This document shows, piece by piece, positions 55,501-64,000 of a stretch of DNA of 64,000 nucleotides (position 1 is its first letter; every line of letters begins with the position of its first letter). The position numbers and the translations under genes were made by a program. The notes below the pieces were generated by a model. The model had not been told where the DNA came from, did no database searches, and saw only the letters and a program-made list of their open reading frames with translations. The stretch covers positions 1,922,001 to 1,986,000 of the forward strand of contig NC_082613.1 of NCBI RefSeq assembly GCF_030936135.1, in the 5' to 3' direction. Source of the stretch: Gavia stellata. Lineage: Eukaryota; Chordata; Aves; Gaviiformes; Gaviidae.

Positions 55501-58500
55501 GTTAAGGAAACACTGTAATTAGAATGGATAAAAAAAAAAAAATACATGGCCAACTCAACACTAGAATCATGAACATTAGAAGTAGAGAATGGGGAGGGGG
55601 AATAATTCTGCCACACTAAGAAGGCAGCTTTCCAACCTGCCGAAAATATTTTGTAATCCCTTCAGCCTTTTGTCACCTTTCAGTGTCGTATCTTGATGAT
55701 ACGTGAAGTGCTGTAGCATGCAGTATTTAAAGCAGTTTAGCTACGGTCTTATTTGTTTCCTTTTTTTTTCCTGGTTTTTTTTTATAGCATGTATGGAGTT
55801 ATGTTAAATGTCTGTGGTGTAATGTATTGAGTTGTCACAATATAAGTGTGATGGAGACATTCTGCATTTTAAGCAGTGGTACTGGCCTAAAAATGAGATT
55901 TAAAAAGTTTCACAGAAGCCACTATTCTTCCGTACAGCTGAGCTGTCAAAGACCTTTAAAAGTTCATGATTTACATTTGAGTGCAACAAACCAATTCTTT
56001 TATTCCTCCTTCTATTCCTGCGTTGTTATCTAAGCAAGTTCTGAAAGCCAAGAACCAAAACATGCCAGTCCTGCAGAGCTGGAGTTCTCTTTAATGTTGG
56101 TTTTCAGCTGAAATAAATCTGCCTTGAAAAATAAAAAGGGAGAGTTTCCAATCTTTGAACAGTAATTTGACGAACAGCTCTTTACGTGTAAGGTGATCTT
56201 CGGTGACAGTGTAACCGCAAACTCTAGTTTGCCACAAAACCAACTGTGAATGGGCTTATTTGGTGGTGGCGGTGGGATTTTAACTTCAAGCACAATTCTG
56301 TTTTGGTTTGAGTTCAGTCATTTTCCTGAAATGCTAAAGACCAAATAGTGCAGCTTTTTTTGAATGCATGAGAATCTTAAAGTGAAACTGATTAATTGGT
56401 TTTCACTGAGCAAGTGAGTAAAACGCAGACAGTAGGCAACAGCATAAATGTTTAAAAAAATTTGGTTTTTAAAAATTTGTTCTAATAATTTGAGTCAAAT
56501 GGGGTATTATGTGTCTTTTTTTAAAGCTTGTATAATACACTAGCCCTTTAATTTTCTCATGAACATCTTTGTGGGGTACTTAAATGGCTTTTTAAGAACA
56601 AAACACCTTTCTTTGTGTTTATATTGTATAATTTGCACATTGTCTTGCATTTAGACTTGTTTACACCAGTGTTTTTCTTTTCCTCAGAACAACTATGGGG
56701 AAACCATTGAAAGTTTTCCTGTACTACTTTGAAACCAAATCATGTTTGAATAACACTCTAGAAACTGTGGTTTACTGAGATGTAACTGTTTAAAAAGCAA
56801 TTTAGGCAGCTGCTGAATTGCTGGTATATTTTGTTGTTAATAATCTTGCTTTAGATGATGCAGAGTCAGGATCTAGAACAGCGACTAGAGAACCCACACG
56901 TGGCACTTTTAAAGAGGCTGTAATTAACTGCTGATTTTGATCTTTATGGTTTTATGTCACAATGCCTCTACTGTCCTTTGTATCCACCATCTCCCCTTTT
57001 CAGTTTTCACCCGGTTTCTGTTAAGAGGCTATTTACAGCCTTCTACCCGGCCTTTGCTCTGGAGGTGTTTCATGCTGCTCTGTTACCAGATCCGGGCGTT
57101 ACTTTCGAATGGGGTAAAGCACTGTTGGTCTGTAAGAAAACCACCAGAAAAGGAGGGGGGCTCTCCTGCCAGAGAATCGTTCTGAATATATCTTCACGCT
57201 ATCTTTGCATGAGCCGAAAACGATGGAGCACGTAAAATCTGACGTGAAACCATGTTAAACATGCTGGGTAGAAGAAAATGTTCTTAACGCGGTCTCAATG
57301 CTAAGTGAGGGATGTTTGCAAAATCAGACTTCCCTGTAGCTGTTGGGACAAGCACGTGTTTGTCGCCTGCCTGTGAGCTTGTTGCAAATAAGCACGCTTG
57401 TGATACCACGTCAGGTCCCAAAATACAAAAAGAAATGTTACTTTTAATTAACTGGCTAGATTTCAGTAGTACACTTGTTAAGTCATTTCCTCCTCGTCCA
57501 TAGTCCTTTTTGACCTGAAACTTGGTGGTTTACTGGAAGCTACTTTAACTTTTTCTGTCTGGAAAACTTTCTTGGGTGGTCTTGAGGACAGTCGTGTATG
57601 ATTTGGCTTGAGGTCCTTATTTAATTAAAGTCTCTGTTTGACCCCTTGGAATGAAAAGCAATTTTTAGGCTTAAAAAAATAATGTCACATTGGCTGTCCG
57701 TGTAGATTTTGCCCGAAGCCTGTTCCTGATGTTGAATTGCACGCTGGAATATGCTTGATTATCTGCAGGCTTTGTCCCCTAAAATATCACTGGTTAAAAT
57801 TGCCCTTATCTGTGCAAATCATGTTCTTGGTAAAAAAAAAAATAAAGCGTTAGGGTTTTTTTGGCTTTGTAAATGAGCATAGTTGATCAGAGTGACTCGG
57901 TAGAATGAGGAAGAGGCTGTTTCCCTTGTACTGTAGTTTGTCGTACTCGGTGTCCCCGTGTTCGTCTAGATGGGTAACACAGAGCCAGCGTTTCGGTTGT
58001 TGCTCCCCTGCGGAGCAGCTGTGATCCCCGGCATCGGGGGCTGCTTGTCGGTGTTAATTTGGAATAATACTCTATTTCTTAACCCCTCTGGGCTGCTTCC
58101 ACTGAACTAGAAAGGCTGGCTGCAGGTTGTGGCTCCGGGGAGGTGCGCGATGCACCTGGAGCCTCTCCGCAGGCTCCTGACAGCGGAACCAGAATGTGGG
58201 CAGCAAATGAGGGTTAGAGGCGATGCCGTTACCCGGGCTTCGCTCTGCTTGGGAGAAACAACATCCAGGATAAATCTGCTGGTTTAGTTCTTCGCTTAGC
58301 AAGGCCTGGGTTTGGGAGAGACTCCTTTCCTTTCGGCTGTGTCTGTGGGTGGTGTGTGAGTAGTAAATTAGTCTATATGCTGTTATATGCCAGAATGATG
58401 TTAGATGCTCCAAGGGAAACTGCTGTGAGATGCCAGTTACAGGGGAAGCACATTTTTAGATGAATATTCATGGGTTTTGAAACTGTTTTAAGTCTGCCCA

Positions 58501-60667
58501 TGTTACTCTATAATCTCTGAATTTAAGATTATTGTGTCTTAATGTAGTTCTTCTTGAACTCTGTAAGAAAGCTATTTAAACATTGCTTCTTTAAAACAAA
58601 ACTTGTGTAATTGGAAGATAAGTAGGTTAATGCCCCCTTTTTTTCCGCTCTTGTAGGTAAGGTACAAGAGTATCCCAGGCTCTAACATGAGTTGCACTTC
58701 AAAATGGCCAAGTTGAATACTAGTAAATGCAAAGTTGTATTGGAAATAACGGTTAAAAATCAGGTGCAGAAGATCACTCAGCAGTTCTGGGCTTGAGCGG
58801 GGGGAGCTGCAGTGTCCCCGCCAGCACTGCAGTAGTGTGGCGTTGCGGGTGTTGCAGCCTGTTACCTGGCTTACATGCAGAATGTTTCCTTCCAAAATTA
58901 AACCTGAGCACTGTTGATCTCTGTTCAGCGTGTTGCCAGAATTAAAACTTGAGCTTTGATTTATTTTTTGTTTTTTTTTTTTTTTAAAAAGTTGCATTGC
59001 TTTTTACAAGTTGCCTGAGACCTCCGTTTCGGTAGTTGGGCCACCTCCACCTAGCTCATCAAACCTCTTCAGCGCCAATTTTCTCAGCACTTGTAGTTCC
59101 TCCTGACAAGGAGGGGTATCGGGGTGAATCTGATCTGGAGAGCTTCCGCTGGCTGCTGTTAAGGACCACTGACTTTATTCCCGAGCTGTGTTGCGTGGAG
59201 AGCCACTCGTAGCTTAGGGTGAGTAGGGACAGCTACTGCCTCGCTGCAGAGTGCTCGGGTACCATCCCTCCTGGCCGCCGCAGAGCTGCTGGAGAAGGAG
59301 GTGGTGCTGGACCTGCCGTGCCCATCCTCCCTGGGGATGGGGGAATCCCCAGCACACTCCAGTACGAGGAACTGTACGCTTCACTTGAAGTGAACGAGGG
59401 GGCATTGCACCCGTTAAATGCCAGTTTCATTTTGTTAGTGATGTTTGCAGGAAATTCTTAAATATTTATCTGTATATAAATTTGTTTATGTAAACCTCAG
59501 TGGCGTCTGATAGGGTGTAGATTTCTGCTGATTCCACACGGTGATGTTTTAGAGCCATGTTACCCCTTTAGTCTTATTTTTAGATTTGTAATATTTTTAA
59601 ACTGCTTTAGATATTAGTGCTCATGGTGTTCTTAAAACGTGATACTCTTCGAGGTTTGGGTGAGCACAGCCTGCAGTCTGTGCAGAAACGCCTGCGGAGG
59701 AGGAAGGCTGGAGAACGGTGCTGAGAAACACCGAGTCCCGCGGCAGTGCTGCGGTCGGGCGACTACGGTTTTCAAAACCCTTCGTGTCAGCCTATAACCA
59801 CTGCAGGTGTAACCAGGGCAGGAGCCTGACTGGGAAGATATTCCTGTCTTGTCTATAAAGCGGTTGTGTTGTGCGGTGTAGGGGGACACCAGTGTGCTTT
59901 CGCGGGGTTATACCAGAGTGTTTGTACCGTATGCACTCCTGGAGAGAGGTACCCACTTTTCTCATCTAGTTTGTGCCCTTCGTCTGTGCAGTGCCCTTCG
60001 GTGTTCTTGACATTCCCAGATAATTTAGGAAATGGCGTTTGTGCTGCAGGTTTTTCCTACCCGATGCAACGGGATATTGGCATCATGTTCAACAGGAGAC
60101 TCTCGCAAGGCGGTCAGGGAGGCTTTTGCAGCCCCCGCCTCCTGTTAATGATTCTGGATGCTGTTTAAATAAATAATCTTAGAGCACTGAAACATAACCT
60201 CCCCAGTACAAGTGTTTATAGCGTAAGGTCGGTATAACCATAACATGCTTCATTATTTGATGCCGCTTCTCCGTATCATAGTGGAAATCATCTAGTTTGT
60301 AGCGTATCATTACACCAACAACTGCTTAAAATATTTTGAAAGAAACGTAACCGATAGCTAACAAGGTGGCAGGAAATTTGTCAGTGTTCAAGTCCTGCAA
60401 GACCCGTGGTCTGCTCCACGTCCTGCGTTGGGAGGCTTACGTGCTGTCTGGGACTCGGCAAGACTGAAATTCCCGTTTCCTTCCAAGAAGATGCTTTCTT
60501 TACAAGAAGAAACGGCATGAGGGAAGCTGTCTGTCTTTGACGTTTGCACAAGCCAAATGCCGTAAATCTGGAAGACAAACCTTCATTTGGAAATCAGATG
60601 CCAATGTCACATGCACAGTTAATTTTGTTGTTAAAAGGATAGATGCTGGGAATTTCTGGTGGTTTTA

Positions 60668-60689
60668 TATATATATATGTATATGTATA
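60668..60689. repeat. TA/TG dinucleotide run in the DNAJC5 3'UTR
   Basis: A short alternating tract of TATATATATATATGTATATG type. Similar GTGTGTATGTATGTATATAT sequence occurs at about 61165-61186. Simple sequence only. Confidence 0.8.
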
Positions 60690-62220
60690 GAGGAAGCTCT
60701 TATATAAAATGGCCATTCATTCTCGAGTGCTGTTGTCTTCTCTGCTCCCCGTCCCCCACGGCCAGCCAGGTGGGTGTACTCCTGCAGTCTGAGCGGTTGC
60801 TTGTACCCTTCCAAAACTTTAACGATCTACTTGAATTCTGCCAGCTGCCCCTTGTCCCTGGCCCCTCCGGCCAGCACCGGGCTTCGCCTGCTCCAGCTTT
60901 CCTTCGGAGGGAGCAAGGGAAACCCAGCGGTCGCGAGGAGAGGGCAAGGGCCCATCTCTGGAATGACTTGGACTGGGGCGGGCTGGTACGCGGGGCGTTT
61001 GGAATGTGGTCGATGCGCTCGTTGCCAGAGGTGTGATAGAACATGCTGATTTGGGTTTTTTTTTCCTTATACTGGTTTTCACCACGTGCTTTCCAGAGTG
61101 GGACTGGGTGAGCTCGCAGAGCAAGGTCGGAACCCGCGCTGTAGGCTTCGGATTGCAACATCATGTGTGTGTATGTATGTATATATGCACATATGTAGAT
61201 ACTTATACAACAGGTGTGCACCCAGTACTTGCTGCTCTTTTTTCTTTGGTGGTAAAACATGAAATTTGGCTCAAAGTACTGCTCTGAACTCTCAGCCAGA
61301 CAGGTGGAAGGTGTGAGTTGTGTGTGTGTCCAGAACTGCGCTTTCTCCTTTCAGCTGCAGGAGAAAGCCAAACGAGCTGTCAGGTGCGATGACTGGGGAA
61401 GGAAACGGTGGAAGGATTCCGTTGTATGAATAAACGGGTAGTACAAGTGGGAGAGCTGTGCTGTTTGAAAAGGAAAAGCCGTCTTCTGCTCCCAAGGTCG
61501 TCCCGCGTGCTCGAGTGAGTTTACACTTGAACGATGTGGCGTGTTTGCACAGTCCCGTCCAGTTACTCAATTTACAGTGTCTGCAGCTTGGATTCGTAAG
61601 GACTTGGAGTTTACTGCGAGTCATAAAACTGGAGTTAGGCAGCAATGGGTGTAAAGGCACAACGCTGGTGGCCAGCGTATGTGTGAGTACCGCCAAATCG
61701 CTTCTGGTCGTACCGGCTGGAGCCCGCAGCCGGCCCTCCTCAGGCCTTTCGTTCCAGGGGCTGTCGCCCGACGTACAAAACACCGGGGGTTTCTGCTTCG
61801 CGGCAGAAACGGGGGAATATTGAGGGGGGATTCCTTTATCGCTTACACGTTTGAAGTTCTGTTTGTGTCCGTCACGGTAGATGAACTCTGGGGTTTGCCA
61901 GGTTCCAAACGCTCCGTGTTTCCTCGCCTGGATGCGTGTGCCGCCTGAGCCCGTCGCTGTCATTCCGTCCTTCTGCTCGCCCCCACCTTCGCCCGCTTCC
62001 CTGGGGCTGGGTGCGGATGGTTTGGTTTGGGTTAGCGCAGACATCCGAGGTGGTGGTCTGTATTCATTTTGCATGTGAGCAAGGCCCTGAACTAAGTCCT
62101 TTGTCATGGGCGTTGGTTGTGTTGGCCTCTTGATGAAGCCTGAGGGAGCCGAGGACGCCGGGCGAGGCGGCGTTCTGCGTTTGCACTGCACTTCGACTCG
62201 GGCGGGGGGAGCCCATCTTT

Positions 62221-62274
62221 AAAAAAGAAAAAAAAATTGTAAAAAAAAAAAAAACCAAAAACCAAAACCAAACC
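62221..62274. repeat. A-rich tract in the DNAJC5 3'UTR
   Basis: About 54 bases, nearly all A with a few C and one TTGT, including a run of 14 A and then CCAAAAACCAAAACC units. It is a likely site of internal oligo-dT priming. Confidence 0.85.
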
Positions 62275-62501
62275 ACACTCGAAGTATAAATGCATCTGAA
62301 AAGCAATTATAATATAGACATATATATATTTTGTTATGTTACTAAAGGACCATGTATGTAAGTAGACGTGGCTGTCTGAACCTTGTGGATTGTAACACTC
62401 GATACTACTGAGCTCCTGTACATACACGCAGTTACGGCAGAAGGAATTATTTTATGTTTTAGCATGGTAATTTGTGTCTTGTATGTCTGAATATAAACTA
62501 A

Positions 62502-62507
62502 AATAAA
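62502..62507 (+). terminator. DNAJC5: distal poly(A) signal AATAAA of DNAJC5
   Basis: Canonical hexamer in CTAAAATAAAGATTGC, at the end of the AT-rich UTR, with T/GT-rich sequence about 30-50 bases downstream. Confidence 0.65.
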
Positions 62508-62539
62508 GATTGCTAAGTTATCTGAAACCACTGTTGTAA

Positions 62540-62545
62540 AATAAA
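62540..62545 (+). terminator. DNAJC5: second distal poly(A) signal AATAAA of DNAJC5
   Basis: Hexamer in GTAAAATAAATGTTTTC, 38 bases after the previous one and just before the change to GC-rich DNA. The two signals probably define a small cluster of cleavage sites. Confidence 0.6.
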
Positions 62546-62565
62546 TGTTTTCAATGCAGAAATGC

Positions 62566-64000
62566 GCATCGGCTTTTTCTTTCCTTACCTGTGCGCTGGA
62601 ACTCCTCGCGAGGGGAAGGGTCTGCGCGGCCCCAGGGTTGGGTTGGGGGGATCCTGTGCCACGTGGGAGAAGGCTCCTGGCTCCTGCCATCCCCTGGACG
62701 GGCACACCGCGCTGCCTGGCAGCTCCTCGGCTCTGCGTGCGGATGGATGCAGAGTCCCCGCCACAGGGACTGCAACTGCTCCCTTCTGCCCCCTCTTCCT
62801 TGCACCCGCCTTGGGGCCCCCGGCATTTTTTGAGCATTAAAGGCCAAAGACCTTTGTACGATGCCGGACCACGGCAGGTATTTGGGGTGTAAATTCAAGT
62901 TACAGTTGCCAGGCTGTGCGAGAAATGATTGCGGGGTGCTGGGGAAGGGGCCGGCTGCTCCGACCTTGGTGCAGGTCTGTCTGTCTGGAGTAAAAATAAC
63001 CTTTTCTGAAGAAGCTTGACGTCGTCGGAGACTGGTTTTGCTCCTGGTGTTGCTGGTGGAGAGACAGAAGCGAAGATGAGCAAAAGATGTGCCAAAGGCT
63101 GCTACGAGACCTGTTTCACAGCCGAGATGGGGACTGAGGCAGCGTAAACCTGAGTCCCGCACCTGGGCCCGTGGCGGCTGAAAGGCCGCCCTTCCTGCAA
63201 GGTGCCACCGGCGGCTGTTACCCGTGCGGCTCTCCTGGGATCAGGCACTGTGAAGAGGTTAATTCCGCGTTTGATGGAAAGCTGCTGGAAGGAGGTAAGC
63301 ACAAAATCGTGCTGTTTCAACTCTGCGTGTGCTCCCCGGCAGAACTCACCGTGGGTACGGCCTCGGCATAGCCGGGGGCTGCGCCCGGTCCCGCTCAGCC
63401 CCTCGCCTCGCGGGACGGTTCCCCGGGGACAGCTGCCTCCGACCGCCCTCCCCTCCCCGTGCCAAAGCCGAGCTGTGCCCCGGAGCCACCGCAACAGGGC
63501 ACGCCGGTGGCTTTGGGCAGCTGCGCTGAGAATGGAGAAGGGGCTCCCATCACACCGTGGCCCGGTGAGGGCTGTCGGCGGCTGGGGCTGCCTGGCAGCG
63601 GCGCAGGCAGGGCGCAGGGAGCAAAACGCTCCCGCTGGCAGCCAGAGGTTGGACACATCTGAGCTGAGCGGGGACCATTTCGGCTGCCTTTTGCTGGGAA
63701 AAGGTGTCCCATTGTCAGGCACCTTCTGGCCGTGCTGCCCCCAGGGCGCTGAGGGATGGAGCGTGGTGGGTCTGGCTGTTCAGCTAAAGTGGCGTTTTTC
63801 CATTGGAGACTTTTGGTTCTCTTTTATTGATTGTTTCCCCCTCATAGCAAATTAAACCTCTTTACGTGTCGCTTTGGGGTTTTCTATCATGGACTACTTG
63901 TGTGTAACAATTTCCTCTTCAGCCCAACTCAGGACGAAATCCGGCACCCGCACACGGCCGTTCCTCCTGGCAGGCTCCTGGCTCCCACCCCGCAGCCGGG
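62566..64000. other. downstream DNA, GC-rich, no gene recognised
   Basis: In mammals UCKL1 follows DNAJC5 in the opposite direction. I looked for its C-terminal exons on the minus strand and recognised none. Overlapping open frames on both strands (for example 63102-63722 - and 63202-63855 +) are low-complexity products of GC-rich DNA. A CpG-rich patch spans about 63170-63640. Confidence 0.5.

Larger units (their letters stand above)
55501..62565 (+). other. DNAJC5: DNAJC5 3'UTR, about 7 kb, with several poly(A) signals
   Basis: AT-rich sequence follows the stop codon and has no splice-consistent coding exon. AATAAA signals lie at 56112, 56130, 57841, 60168, 62502 and 62540. The last two lie in an AT-rich context and are followed by T-rich sequence, then GC-rich DNA begins, which suggests that the main distal end is near 62520-62565. 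TGTANATA Pumilio-type motifs occur at 59471, 61178, 61194 and 62417. A long 3'UTR is known for mammalian DNAJC5. That the whole stretch is one UTR is an inference. Confidence 0.6.

Noticed and set aside
62566-64000. 3' end of UCKL1 on the minus strand, expected from mammalian synteny
   Set aside because: No uridine-cytidine-kinase-like or C-terminal UCKL1 peptide was recognised; the gene may start beyond the window.

Overview
The window is vertebrate genomic DNA, most likely from a bird. It holds two multi-exon genes in tandem on the + strand, both recognised by reading exons across GT-AG splice sites: TPD52L2 (tumor protein D54, coding exons 6385-21049) and DNAJC5 (cysteine string protein alpha, coding exons 50022-55500). 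Their order and orientation match the human 20q13.33 and avian chromosome 20 neighbourhood. The avian call rests on a 5'-truncated CR1 LINE at 43157-43455 with the typical ATTCTGTG-type 3' end, on the low density of other recognisable repeats, and on the compact layout.

Layout. 1-5800: GC-rich upstream DNA with long but unconvincing open frames and one GGAT-type microsatellite. 5800-6700: CpG-island promoter of TPD52L2 with two tandem perfect CREs, ETS motifs and a 21-G run. 6385-21049: TPD52L2, with six constitutive coding exons and four cassette exons. These are a pair of related 60-nt exons and two microexons (27 and 39 nt), the second coding for a 14-3-3-binding-type motif. 21050 to about 22740: its 3'UTR with three AATAAA signals. 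22741-26700: intergenic, ending in a CTGCAGCCCC-rich degenerate tandem repeat. 26708-26779: a complete tRNA-Glu(CTC) gene. 26800-27500: CpG-island promoter and non-coding exon 1 of DNAJC5. 27105 to about 50015: a 23-kb intron 1 that contains a strong 68-nt candidate 5'UTR exon, the CR1 fragment and several small GC-rich patches. 50022-55500: four DNAJC5 coding exons that splice to exactly 198 codons. 55501 to about 62565: a roughly 7-kb 3'UTR with several poly(A) signals and Pumilio-type motifs. 62566-64000: downstream DNA with no gene recognised.

Functionally, TPD52L2 encodes a small coiled-coil D52-family protein linked to vesicle trafficking. DNAJC5 encodes the palmitoylated synaptic-vesicle J-domain co-chaperone of Hsc70. 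I see no sequence evidence that they work in one pathway.

I found no bacterial-type system and no clearly undescribed multi-gene system. The most interesting signals are in the splicing design of TPD52L2 (duplicated exons, split 14-3-3 microexons, a triple tandem acceptor and an in-frame first intron), an apparent extra 5'UTR exon of DNAJC5, and a compensated cysteine rearrangement in the DNAJC5 cysteine string. All comparisons with human proteins come from memory of the families; no searches were run.
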